A stretch of 15,012 bases of DNA from an uncultured Collinsella sp. (lineage in GTDB: Bacteria > Actinomycetota > Coriobacteriia > Coriobacteriales > Coriobacteriaceae), in contig CAAEEX010000025.1 of the NCBI GenBank assembly GCA_900755005.1, forward strand, positions 1 through 15,012. The letters are read 5' to 3'. Position 1 is the stretch's first letter, and the number at the start of each line of letters is the position of its first letter. The notes under the pieces are model-generated. The model was not told where the DNA came from. It ran no database searches and worked only from the letters and a program-made list of their open reading frames with translations. Below are positions 1 to 6,628 of this stretch, piece by piece. Both the position numbers and the translations under genes were made by a program.

Positions 1-1
1 C

Positions 2-1000
2 TCCGGCCCTGCTGGCCTGGTAGCCGCGTGGGAGCTCGCCCGCCGCGGCGCCCGCGTGACGGTGTTTGAGCGCGACGACCGTCCGGGCGGCCTGCTCATG
101 TACGGCATCCCCAACATGAAGCTCGAGAAGTCCGTGGTCGAGCGCCGCGTGGCACTCATGCGTGAGCTGGGCATTGTCTTTGAGCTGAACGCCGACGTAA
201 GCGATCCCAAGGTTGCCGCCAAGCTCGACGACTTTGACGCCGTCGTGGTGGCTGCCGGCGCCCGTGCCCCGCGTGGGCTTTCGGCTGCGAACATCGATGC
301 CCCGGGTGTGGTATACGCCGTGGACTACCTGACGGCATCGACCGTCTCGGTGCTCGATGGCGGCGAGCCTGTCGTCGATGCACGCGGCCTGGACGTCGTG
401 GTCATTGGCGGCGGCGATACCGGTAACGACTGCGTGGGCACCGCGGTACGTCAGGGTGCGCGCAGCGTGCGCCAGTTTGAGTTCTTGCCGGTGGCGCCTG
501 ATGCGCGCACGGCGAGCAACCCCTGGCCGCAGTGGCCCAATGTGAAGAAGACCGACTACGGCCAGCAGGAGGCTATCGCTGCGATGGGTGGCGAGATGCG
601 CGCTTGGGGCGTGGATACGCTCGAGGTGCTGCTGGACAAGAAGGGTGCGGCTGCGGGTCTGCGCGTGGTCGATCTGGACTGGTCGGCGGGAAAGCCCGAG
701 CGCATCGCGGGTTCCGAGCACGAGGTGCCGGCCCAGCTGGTGCTCATCGCCTGCGGCTTTACGGGTCCCGAGCATGGCGTGTTCGATGCGGTGAGCGTGC
801 CTGTTGCCACCGCTGGTCGTCCGCTGCCGGTGATGGCTTCCGAAGGCTCGCACCTTGCAGCGCGTGTCGACGGCGTCGCCGCGGATGCCGCGCCGGTGTA
901 TGTTGCCGGTGACGCTCGTAACGGCAGCTCGCTTGTGGTGAACGCTATGGCCGACGCCCTGGCCTGCGCTGCCGAAGTCGCCGACGCGCTGGAGCTGTAA
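2..1000 (+). CDS. gltD: Glutamate synthase small subunit (NADPH/FAD oxidoreductase), 5'-truncated
   Basis: The beta subunit of NADPH glutamate synthase passes electrons from NADPH through FAD and Fe-S clusters to the large subunit, which makes glutamate from glutamine and 2-oxoglutarate. The frame is open from base 2, so the gene starts upstream of the window and 332 residues are visible. They begin inside the FAD-binding Rossmann motif (SGPAGL). Next come the GltD signature YGIPNMKLEK at about residues 34-43 and a second nucleotide-binding motif, GGGDTGNDC, at about 136-144. A typical NPWPQWP stretch follows, then a C-terminal FAD-contacting segment (VYVAGDARNGSSLVV). The family is usually near 470-490 aa, so the missing part should hold the N-terminal Fe-S domain. 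Related NADPH-dependent oxidoreductases of the same superfamily (NfnB/SudA type) are the alternative, but the motif wording fits GltD best. No U-tract terminator follows the stop. Confidence 0.93.
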   Translation, partial: SGPAGLVAAWELARRGARVTVFERDDRPGGLLMYGIPNMKLEKSVVERRVALMRELGIVFELNADVSDPKVAAKLDDFDAVVVAAGARAPRGLSAANIDAPGVVYAVDYLTASTVSVLDGGEPVVDARGLDVVVIGGGDTGNDCVGTAVRQGARSVRQFEFLPVAPDARTASNPWPQWPNVKKTDYGQQEAIAAMGGEMRAWGVDTLEVLLDKKGAAAGLRVVDLDWSAGKPERIAGSEHEVPAQLVLIACGFTGPEHGVFDAVSVPVATAGRPLPVMASEGSHLAARVDGVAADAAPVYVAGDARNGSSLVVNAMADALACAAEVADALEL

Positions 1001-1417
1001 GGCGGCTGTCCACGGCTGAATCGTCAAGGGCTGTCCCCAACGGCCGGCCCAAAAGGAACGTCCCCAAGTGCCGGCAGCTGGGGGACGTTCCTTATGTGCC
1101 GGCATTCGGGGACACTCCTTGCAGGTTCGCAGGCGACTTTGTCATTTGCCGACCGTGCAAGTGTTCATTCGTCGACGTTTGCGACTGTGCTACTCTGCTC
1201 TTTCTGTGGTGGTAGCGGGCGTTTGCCTCAAATGAGTGAACTGACTGTCTATGTCTACCTGCGGTTTCTTTGCGGTGCGCTCATTCGGTCAAGTGTCCCG
1301 TCAAGTGTTTGGTCAGCAGTTGGTTTGCAGCCGGAGGCCTATTTTGCCCGCGCTGGTCGTGGCTGCCCACCCTCCTCGTAAGCTCAAATTGAGATCCATT
1401 AGTTTGAGGAGGATGCC
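1001..1417. other. Intergenic region with no convincing gene
   Basis: This 417-base gap holds a REP-like palindromic element near 1053-1120. A short direct repeat, GTCAAGTGT, occurs twice near 1288-1310. An open frame at 1094-1381 starts inside the palindromic element, has no ribosome binding site and encodes a low-complexity, Ser/Cys-rich peptide, so I do not call it a gene. The last 20 bases hold the strong ribosome binding site of the next gene. I could not identify a convincing promoter. Confidence 0.6.
1053..1120. repeat. REP-like palindromic element, GGAACGTCCCC family
   Basis: A perfect 13-bp inverted repeat, AAGGAACGTCCCC at 1053-1065 and GGGGACGTTCCTT at 1081-1093, encloses a 15-base loop. 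The loop contains the partly palindromic core GTGCCGGCA (1068-1076), which recurs as a direct repeat at 1096-1104. A decayed third arm (CGGGGACACTCCTT) ends near 1120. The order arm, core, inverted arm, core, arm matches the element at 5961-6061, although the sequences differ. No U-tract follows, so a terminator role is doubtful. REP-type elements moved by RAYT (TnpA-REP) transposases are the best comparison, but that is inference. Confidence 0.6.
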
Positions 1418-2125
1418 ATGACTGATCACGTTTTAGACCGATCGCATCTAGCCGAAGCCGTCGGCAACGATATTGCCGACATGGCCCATTTTTGGATGCT
1501 GCGGAAGTTCCAGTTTTTGGAGCCGACGCGCGAACAGTTCGAGATTATCGTCGATCCGTGGCTCAGCTATTGCGAGGAACCTTCCCAAAACGAAATCATG
1601 GCCTACAACATGGCATTTACCGATTGGCTGCTCTTTGAGCGCCCCTATCGCCATGGCAAGACGCTGCTCGAGCTGTATGTTGATGAGCCGCCGGCATCGC
1701 TTTCGCCTGCCTCGCTCAAGCGGCTCGAGCAGGTGCGCGACACACAGTATTTCTCGCGCTTTGGCATTTTGGACAAGGATCCTGTGAACGGCATGGTTGC
1801 GCTGAAGGATACGCGCACCGACCGACGTTTTGATGTCTACGACCCGCATATCGTGCAAAAGGAGCATTGGAGCGACGGAGCGATTGCGGTGCGCCTCGCC
1901 TGCGTCGACGATGTCTGGCTGACGGCGGGACAACTCTATCTGTATGACATCGCACGCCTGAGTGACACGGCGGTCGATGGGCCGGGTGCGGTGCATCCGG
2001 AGGACCTGCAGGACGGCTTTGACACCTCGTGTATCAGCTTCTTTTTGCGCCTGGTCCGCGACATCATGGGCGCCCAGGGGCGCTACGTTAAGTCGCTCAA
2101 CATCTACGAGCAGGAATGGGAGTAG
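1418..2125 (+). CDS. Hypothetical protein, 235 aa, unrecognised family
   Basis: I do not recognise this protein. The start is well supported: GAGGAGG at 1406-1412 lies 5 bases before the ATG. The product is soluble-looking and acidic, rich in aromatic residues and Asp/Glu, with no signal peptide, membrane segment or cysteine cluster. An N-terminal helical-looking half contains MAHFWMLRKFQFLEP (about residues 22-36) and MAYNMAFTDWLLFERPY. The second half looks like a compact alpha/beta domain (FGILDKDPVNGMVALKDT, then FDVYDP and a stretch ending LYLYDIARLS). Codon use fits the neighbouring high-GC genes, so it is not obviously foreign. It seems to stand alone: gltD is over 400 bases upstream, and repeat array A starts 22 bases after its stop codon. 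The coding call is firm; the function is unknown. Confidence 0.82.
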   Translation: MTDHVLDRSHLAEAVGNDIADMAHFWMLRKFQFLEPTREQFEIIVDPWLSYCEEPSQNEIMAYNMAFTDWLLFERPYRHGKTLLELYVDEPPASLSPASLKRLEQVRDTQYFSRFGILDKDPVNGMVALKDTRTDRRFDVYDPHIVQKEHWSDGAIAVRLACVDDVWLTAGQLYLYDIARLSDTAVDGPGAVHPEDLQDGFDTSCISFFLRLVRDIMGAQGRYVKSLNIYEQEWE

Positions 2126-2147
2126 GGGCGGGGCCGATGCCGGCTTG

Positions 2148-2443
2148 TCTTGATCTGTAACAACTGGCTGTCAAAACGCGGTCTACCTGTTACAGATTGA
2201 GATGAACTGGCGCGGGCTGTCCGAATGTCTCGATCTGTAACAACTGGAGGTAATTCTGGTCCGTAACTGTTACAGATCGAGACTGAAGGTTGGCCACCGA
2301 TGAATTATCTCAATCTGTAACATCTAGCTGCTAAAAACCGGTCTACCTGTTGCAGATCGAGACAAAGGGTTCGACCGCTGCCGAAAGATCTCGTTCTGTA
2401 ACATCTGGAAGCTCAAATGCCGTCTTCCTGTTACAGATTGAGA
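2148..2443. repeat. Array A: four units of alternating inverted 15-mers at 40-bp steps
   Basis: Eight 15-mers alternate in orientation. Forward arms (consensus TCTCRATCTGTAACA) start at 2148, 2228, 2308 and 2389; inverted arms (TGTTACAGATYGAGA) start at 2188, 2268, 2348 and 2429. Start-to-start distances are 40, 40, 40, 40, 40, 41 and 40 bp. Each forward/inverted pair could form a 15-bp stem with a 25-base loop. The second unit is perfectly complementary; the others carry one to three mismatches or G-T pairs. Spacers are mostly unique. The last two units closely resemble the last two of array B. The array begins 22 bases after the upstream stop codon and ends just before the AbiEi/DUF559-like gene. 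Confidence 0.95.
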
Positions 2444-2470
2444 TGTTTGGCGCGGCGGGCAACAGAGACA

Positions 2471-3541
2471 ATGGTTCGTTTGTCTGATGTGGTGGTGATG
2501 AAGGTGTCCGGTACCGTCTGCAAGCATAAACATGCGACTCGTAACACATTGGCACGAAACAGGATGCTCGCGCGGCTCACGGAGGCAGGGGAGCAAGGTA
2601 CGCTGCTTGCAACTCACGACAATGCCGAGCTCATGTGGCTGAGGCGCCATGTGGGGACCGATGATATCGCGGAGCCCGAGCCGTACCTGTTCTGCTTCCA
2701 ACATGATTGGGATTTGTTGACGCCGTCGGAGCGGGCGCTGCGGACCATCAAGGGGCTTGCGAAGTTTCATCCCGATTGGGCGTTTTGGGGATACGACGCG
2801 GCACTTCTGTGGGGGCTGGAGGTGCCCAATGATTTGCTCGGCCCGCGTTTTCTTGTTAAGACGGGTTGTTCGGTGACGTTGAGCGGCGGGTGCAGGTTGT
2901 TGCGTCCGCAGATGGCGGGCGCACTCGAGCATGTTGATGGCGTGCTGGTGACGTCGTTTTGGCGCACGGTGGAGGATTGCCTACTGCGTGCGCCGTTCTC
3001 CTACGGGTTGGCGATTGCCGATTCTGCACTGCGGGCGAAAGGCGTATCACGTGGGGATTTGTGCGAGCGCCTCCGCGCCGATTGCGAGGGCAGGCGAGGG
3101 TATCGCAGGGCACAGGTGATTGCGTCGTATGCGGACGGGCTGTCTGAAAACGGCGGCGAGTCTCGGTTCCGAGCATTCTTTATTGCGTACGGCTTTCCGG
3201 TTCCGGAGCTGCAGGTGGAGTTTCGCGACCCGCTCGATCCGAGCCAGGTGTTTCGCGTCGACTATTTTTGGCGGCTCGAGGACGGGACGTGTGTCATCGG
3301 CGAGCTCGACGGAAAGGGGAAGTACACCTTGCAGAGCGGCGAGGGTCGGGAGTCGGTTGACCCATTCGTGGCAGAGCGTCAGCGGGAATCTCATCTGACA
3401 ATGCTCGGGCATAAGGTGCTTCGGTTTACGTTTAACGAGCTTAAGAATCCGGTGAAGCTGGTCGAGAAGATGAGGCTGGCGGGTATTCCGCAACAGGCGG
3501 ATCTGGCTAAGGAATGGAAGCGTCAGTGGTATGGGCGCTGA
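2471..3541 (+). CDS. AbiEi-antitoxin-like / DUF559 (Vsr-like endonuclease fold) two-domain protein
   Basis: This 356-aa protein has the two-domain layout of many actinobacterial AbiEi-like/DUF559 proteins. The N-terminal part has the region LTPSERALRTIKGLAKFHPDWAF... followed by AALLWGLEVP, which matches the AbiEi-type pattern (usually ending SAALLHGLPVP). The C-terminal part fits DUF559, a very-short-patch-repair-like nuclease fold. It has ESRFR (E about 230), then PVPELQVEF, FRVDYFW (D about 264) and GELDGKGKY (E about 278), so the acidic residues expected of that fold are present. DNA cleavage or regulation is a family inference; no partner AbiEii toxin is adjacent. The frame is open from 2417, inside array A, so I prefer ATG 2471; ATG 2498 is possible and neither has a strong ribosome binding site. 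Base composition looks a little less GC-rich than neighbours. Arrays A and B flank it within 30 and 10 bases. Confidence 0.85.
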   Translation: MVRLSDVVVMKVSGTVCKHKHATRNTLARNRMLARLTEAGEQGTLLATHDNAELMWLRRHVGTDDIAEPEPYLFCFQHDWDLLTPSERALRTIKGLAKFHPDWAFWGYDAALLWGLEVPNDLLGPRFLVKTGCSVTLSGGCRLLRPQMAGALEHVDGVLVTSFWRTVEDCLLRAPFSYGLAIADSALRAKGVSRGDLCERLRADCEGRRGYRRAQVIASYADGLSENGGESRFRAFFIAYGFPVPELQVEFRDPLDPSQVFRVDYFWRLEDGTCVIGELDGKGKYTLQSGEGRESVDPFVAERQRESHLTMLGHKVLRFTFNELKNPVKLVEKMRLAGIPQQADLAKEWKRQWYGR

Positions 3542-3550
3542 GAGGGTTTG

Positions 3551-3767
3551 TCTCGGTCTGTAACATCTTGGGGCTGTTTGGGCCCGTAATTGTTACAGAT
3601 TGAGATGAACAAGTGCGGCCTCGACCGAATGTCTCAATCTGTAACATCTAGCTGCTGAAAACCGGTCTATCTGTTACAGATTGAGATAAAGGGTGGGTAT
3701 GCGACCGAAAGATCTTGTTCTGTAACATCTGGAGGCTCAAAGACGGTTCTCCTGTTACAGATTGAGA
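3551..3767. repeat. Array B: three units of alternating inverted 15-mers
   Basis: Six 15-mers alternate in orientation. Forward arms start at 3551, 3632 and 3713; inverted arms start at 3591, 3672 and 3753. Steps are 40, 41, 40, 41 and 40 bp. The middle unit is a perfect 15-bp inverted repeat. The array starts 9 bases after the stop codon of the AbiEi/DUF559-like gene. The last two units (3632-3767), including loop and linker, are closely similar to the last two units of array A (2308-2443). The shared pieces include loop text TCTAGCTGCTRAAAACCGGT and the linker end GACCGAAAGA or close variants. Confidence 0.95.
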
Positions 3768-3876
3768 TGTTTTGTAGGCACCGCTGGGGAAGGGCTGCAT
3801 CGACTCCCGTCCTCCCTCATATTCCCCTTCTTTCTCCGTTAGCCGATATGTCTGCAGCAGCCCTACTGGACTAGGT

Positions 3877-3915
3877 GATAATGAACAAATGTTCATGTTA
3901 ATTGAGGGGGAGGAG
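3877..3915 (+). promoter_or_regulatory. Putative -10, GAAC-N4-GTTC operator palindrome and RBS of the amidohydrolase gene
   Basis: A good -10 match, GATAAT at 3877-3882, overlaps a perfect 16-bp palindrome, ATGAACAAATGTTCAT, at 3881-3896. I see no convincing -35. The core GAAC-N4-GTTC resembles the Gram-positive LexA (SOS) box CGAAC-N4-GTTCG except at the outer base on each side, so LexA or another dimeric repressor could bind here. The ribosome binding site GGGAGGAG lies at about 3908-3915, 6 bases before the preferred start. The palindrome is seen directly; the identity of the binding protein is a guess. Confidence 0.5.
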
Positions 3916-3921
3916 TCCGAT

Positions 3922-5292
3922 ATGGCGACTGCCGATCGTCCCACGTTGTTTATCAATGCGACCGTTCTGGATGGTTCGGAGCATATGGAGCCGCAGCTCG
4001 ATATGGCTGTGGCAGTTGAGCGCGGCGTCATTACGTGGATGGGGGCGAGCGCCGTGGCGCAGGCGCCGGTGGGTGCCGAGGTCATCGACCTGGCCGGTGC
4101 GTATCTCATGCCCGGTCTCATCAACATGCATGTGCATCTGTGCGGCTCGGGCAAGCCGGTTTCGGCGGGCGATGCGGGCGCGCTCATGAAGAAGCTCGAC
4201 AACCCCATGGGCCGCGCCATCGTCCGCCACATCCTCAAAGGCAGCGCCCAGCAACAGCTGGCAAGTGGCGTGACCACGGTGCGTGGTGCGGGCGATCCGC
4301 TGTTTGCCGACATCGCCGTGCGCAACGCCATCGACGCCGGCAAGTATCAGGGTCCGCGTCTTGTCGCGCCGGGCACGGGCGTCACGGTGCCGGGCGGTCA
4401 TGGCGCAGGCTTGTTCGCGCAGGTAGCCAATAGTCCCGCCGAGGCAGCCGAGCAGGTACGCGACCTGTATGCGCGCGGTGCCGACGTCATCAAGTTGTTC
4501 GTGACGGGCGGCGTGTTCGATGCGACCGAAGTGGGAGAGCCTGGCGTGCTGCGCATGCCGGTCGATGTCGCCGCGGCGGCGTGCAAAGCGGCACACGAGG
4601 TTGGCCTTCCGGTTATGGCCCATGTCGAGAGCACTGAGGGCGTAAAGGCCGCGCTTCAGGCCGGCGTCGACACGATCGAGCATGGCGCTCCGATGACGCC
4701 CGAGATCTTGGACCTGTATCGCGGCGCCGCGGGTACGCAGCTCGAGGGGCGCGCACCGAGCGTGACCTGCACGATCAGTCCGGCGTTGCCGTTTGTACTG
4801 CTCGATCCGGAGAAGACCCATTCGACCGATACGCAAAAGAAGAACGGTGACATCGTGTGCTCGGGCATTATCGAGAGCGCCCGCGCCGCACTGGATGCCG
4901 GCGTCAAGGTGGGCCTGGGCACGGACTCGAGCTGCCCGTTCGTGACGCAGTACGACATGTGGCGCGAGGTGGCGTACTTTGCCAAGTACGTCGGCGTGAG
5001 CAATGCCTTTGCGCTGCACACGGCCACGCAGGTCAATGCCGAGCTGCTGGGCCTGGGCGACGAGACCGGCACGATCGAGTGCGGCAAGGCGGCCGACATT
5101 TTGGTGACGCGCGAGAATCCTCTGGACGACCTGTGCGCCTTGCGCGAGCCGATGCACGTGGTGTGCCGCGGCAACCTGGCGCGCAAGCTAAAGGTGAAGC
5201 GCATCCCCGAGGTTGACGCCGAGCTCGATGCCATTATGGCCATGCCTGCCGAGGCACTGGCCGAGGAACTCGCCCGCGACGGCGTGGCGTAG
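3922..5292 (+). CDS. Metal-dependent amidohydrolase (imidazolonepropionase/prolidase-like)
   Basis: A 456-aa cytoplasmic hydrolase of the amidohydrolase superfamily (TIM barrel with a metal centre). Expected ligands are visible: HVH at residues 70-72 after LMPGLIN, a candidate bridging lysine in VIKLFVTGG (K191), His in VMAHVES (H234), His in TIEHGAP (H254) and Asp in GLGTDSS (D335). The C-terminal ETGTIECGKAADILV closes the composite beta domain. The glycine-rich GTGVTVPGGHGAG segment and the overall pattern fit the imidazolonepropionase-like/Xaa-Pro dipeptidase-like group, but the substrate cannot be told from sequence. I chose ATG 3922 because GGAGGAG precedes it by 6 bases; an in-frame ATG at 3889 lies inside the operator-like palindrome and lacks a ribosome binding site. 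The gene stands alone, with array B upstream and terminators downstream. Confidence 0.9.
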   Translation: MATADRPTLFINATVLDGSEHMEPQLDMAVAVERGVITWMGASAVAQAPVGAEVIDLAGAYLMPGLINMHVHLCGSGKPVSAGDAGALMKKLDNPMGRAIVRHILKGSAQQQLASGVTTVRGAGDPLFADIAVRNAIDAGKYQGPRLVAPGTGVTVPGGHGAGLFAQVANSPAEAAEQVRDLYARGADVIKLFVTGGVFDATEVGEPGVLRMPVDVAAAACKAAHEVGLPVMAHVESTEGVKAALQAGVDTIEHGAPMTPEILDLYRGAAGTQLEGRAPSVTCTISPALPFVLLDPEKTHSTDTQKKNGDIVCSGIIESARAALDAGVKVGLGTDSSCPFVTQYDMWREVAYFAKYVGVSNAFALHTATQVNAELLGLGDETGTIECGKAADILVTRENPLDDLCALREPMHVVCRGNLARKLKVKRIPEVDAELDAIMAMPAEALAEELARDGVA

Positions 5293-5308
5293 GCTCCGGC
5301 GTGACAGA

Positions 5309-5338
5309 GGGCGACAGCTCCGTCGAATGCTGTCGCCC
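5309..5338. other. Perfect 10-bp hairpin downstream of the amidohydrolase gene
   Basis: GGGCGACAGC (5309-5318) and GCTGTCGCCC (5329-5338) form a perfect stem around a 10-base loop, 16 bases after the stop codon. It has no U-tract of its own and sits next to the stronger terminator at 5343-5379. It may help stabilise the 3' end or pause transcription. Confidence 0.55.
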
Positions 5339-5342
5339 ATGC

Positions 5343-5379
5343 AAAAAGCCGAGGTCTCAACACGAGGCCTCGGCTTTTT
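5343..5379. terminator. Bidirectional Rho-independent terminator
   Basis: AAAAAGCCGAGG (5343-5354) pairs perfectly with CCTCGGCTTTTT (5368-5379) around a 13-base loop. The U-tract is present on both strands. It can therefore end the amidohydrolase transcript (+) and the convergent zinc-ribbon gene transcript (-), whose stop codon lies at 5442. Confidence 0.88.
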
Positions 5380-5441
5380 ATCGAACAAATGCTTAAGATT
5401 TGGGACAAACAAACCTGATTAATTTGTCTCACGCGCAGTGG

Positions 5442-5915
5442 CTAGGAGCGGGTTTCCATCTTGGCGTGGCACTTGGGGCAGGTGACGCGGATCTTGCCCT
5501 TGCCCTTGGGGACGGAGAGCATCTGGCCGCAGTTGGGACACTTGAGGTAGGCCGTGGTCTTGCGGCCCTTCCACATCTTCTTTGCCGTGCGCTTGGCGCG
5601 CTCCAGGTCCTCTTTGCTGGTGCCGGCTGCGCGCGAGGCATTGGCCGCCGCAGCGCCGCCGCCCAGGCTGGCGACGAACTTGCCCAGGCCGGGGACGTTC
5701 GCGGTCGCGGCGACAAAGGCCTCGTTCTCCTTGCGGCGTGCGTCGACGTTCTTGGACAGGCCGCGCAGCACGCCGATCACGATGACGGCGATGGCGATCC
5801 AGCTGAGCCACTGGAAATGTGCGAGCGACCCGATCATCGCGAGGATGATGCCGAAAAAGCCGAGCACGATGGTGAGTTCGTCGGCGCCGTTGCGACCTTT
5901 CATAAAGTTATCCAT
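5442..5915 (-). CDS. Small membrane protein with C-terminal zinc ribbon
   Basis: A 157-aa protein of no named family. Two hydrophobic helices at about residues 14-31 and 34-52 are joined by a short turn, giving a membrane hairpin. A charged linker follows (RRKENEAF and a Gly/Ala-rich stretch), then a basic region. A C-terminal zinc ribbon is clear from CPNCG at 126-130 and CPKCH at 146-150, with four cysteines to bind one zinc. The ribbon is likely cytoplasmic. This layout recurs in small bacterial proteins of unknown role, so I give no function. The start ATG at 5915 has a modest GAGAGG site upstream. It is convergent with the amidohydrolase gene. The REP-like element at 5961-6061 separates it from csoR, so it is probably not part of the copper operon. 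Confidence 0.85.
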   Translation of the reverse strand: MDNFMKGRNGADELTIVLGFFGIILAMIGSLAHFQWLSWIAIAVIVIGVLRGLSKNVDARRKENEAFVAATANVPGLGKFVASLGGGAAAANASRAAGTSKEDLERAKRTAKKMWKGRKTTAYLKCPNCGQMLSVPKGKGKIRVTCPKCHAKMETRS

Positions 5916-5960
5916 GCAAACTGCCTCTCATTCGATATGCTGCACGCCTTTATACCCCAT

Positions 5961-6061
5961 TTGGTGCATGGGGGACAGGTTAATCTGCACCAAGGTGGTG
6001 CAAACGTACCTGTCCCCCATGCGCCAAGGTGGTGCAAAGAAACCTGACCCCAATGCGCCAA
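5961..6061. repeat. REP-like nested palindromic element, ACCTGTCCCC family
   Basis: TTGGTGCATGGGGGACAGGT (5961-5980) and its inverted copy at 6008-6027 pair over 20 bp with one mismatch. Inside the loop is a second hairpin, TGCACC/GGTGCA (5986-5991 and 5997-6002). The core CCAAGGTGGTGCAAA is repeated directly near 5990 and 6024, and a diverged third arm (AACCTGACCCCAATGCGCC) ends at 6061. That is the last base before the csoR stop codon. Similar AACCTGTCCCC or AACCTGACCCC repeats are familiar as REP-type elements near RAYT transposases in other bacteria; no such transposase is in this window. Confidence 0.75.
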
Positions 6062-6334
6062 TTACTTGGCGAGCTTGTCGACGACGCGTTCGATTTCGGC
6101 GAGCTTGGCGGCTTTGAGCTCCTCGTCACCCGATTCGATGGCCGAGGCGACGCAGCCCTCGATATGGGCCTTGAGCACATCGGCGTTAATGCGCGCGATG
6201 AGTGCCTGCGTCGCCATGAGCTGCGTGGAGATGTCGACGCAGTAACGGTCCTCCTCGACCATCCGCAGGATGCCGTCGATCTGCCCACGCGCCGTCTTGA
6301 GCATGCGGGTCACCGATTTGTGATCTGCCATCAT
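6062..6334 (-). CDS. csoR: Copper-sensing transcriptional repressor CsoR
   Basis: A 90-aa all-helical repressor of the CsoR/RcnR (DUF156) family. Such proteins bind GC-tract operators as tetramers or higher oligomers and release DNA when Cu(I) binds. The copper ligands of true CsoR are all present: C32 (RYCVDIS), H57 and C61 (KAHIEGC). Their spacing of 25 and 4 residues matches mycobacterial CsoR (C36, H61, C65). The start is the first of two tandem ATG codons (6334), 7 bases after a GAGG site; the second, at 6331, is possible. It lies 47 bases downstream of copZ on the same strand and is the last gene of a copA-copZ-csoR operon, which implies autoregulation through the operator at 9154-9166. 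The family and metal are well supported. Confidence 0.94.
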   Translation of the reverse strand: MMADHKSVTRMLKTARGQIDGILRMVEEDRYCVDISTQLMATQALIARINADVLKAHIEGCVASAIESGDEELKAAKLAEIERVVDKLAK

Positions 6335-6381
6335 GGCGAGTCCTCGTTTCTGGTCGATCTTCCGGATGTCCCCATCAGTTG

Positions 6382-6603
6382 CTAGGCGGCGGTCACGGAC
6401 AGGGCGTGGAACTTCTCGCCGGCGCCTTCGACGGCGGCGGCGAGCTGCTCGGCGGTTATGGTGTCGGCGCACTCAACCTGGACGGTCTGGGTCTCGTGAT
6501 CGGCATCGGCATCGGTCACGCCGGCCACGTTGAGCAGCGCGGTCTCGACAGTGGCGTCGCAATGGCCGCACATGAGGCCCGAAGTCTTGATTGTGTAACG
6601 CAT
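6382..6603 (-). CDS. copZ: Copper chaperone CopZ (HMA domain)
   Basis: A 73-aa single heavy-metal-associated domain with the ferredoxin-like fold that carries Cu(I) in the cytoplasm and hands it to the ATPase CopA. The metal site is visible as GLMCGHC (the M-x-C-x-x-C type motif written here as MCGHC) near residues 9-13. The expected hydrophobic pattern follows (VETALLNVAGVTDADAD, then QVECADTITAEQLAAAVEGAG). The start is ATG 6603, preceded by AGAGAGGA at good spacing. An upstream in-frame start would add a tail encoded by the palindromic DNA between copA and copZ, so I reject it. It sits between copA and csoR on the same strand, which is the common arrangement. Confidence 0.93.
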   Translation of the reverse strand: MRYTIKTSGLMCGHCDATVETALLNVAGVTDADADHETQTVQVECADTITAEQLAAAVEGAGEKFHALSVTAA

Positions 6604-6628
6604 GGATATTCCTCTCTGTTGTGTCGGC

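Noticed and set aside
1094..1381. 95-aa open frame after gltD
   Set aside because: It starts inside a palindromic repeat, has no ribosome binding site and has unlikely composition.
2417..2470. Longer start for the AbiEi/DUF559-like gene
   Set aside because: The frame is open here, but these codons lie within unit 4 of array A and have no ribosome binding site, so the longer start is probably chance.
2324..2932. Minus-strand open frames running through the repeat arrays
   Set aside because: Frames here and at 3648-4343, 9414-9629 and 12614-13177 share peptides such as SQSVT and LQMLQNK only because they translate the same 15-mers. They lack ribosome binding sites and overlap real genes on the other strand.
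2148..3767. Integron attC cassette array around the AbiEi/DUF559 gene
   Set aside because: The arms contain GTAACA/TGTTAC but not the RYYYAAC/GTTRRRY core pairs, and no integrase is visible.
3898..5157. 419-aa minus-strand frame opposite the amidohydrolase
   Set aside because: It is a shadow typical of high-GC genes, rich in Arg/His/Ala. The plus-strand frame has complete family motifs.
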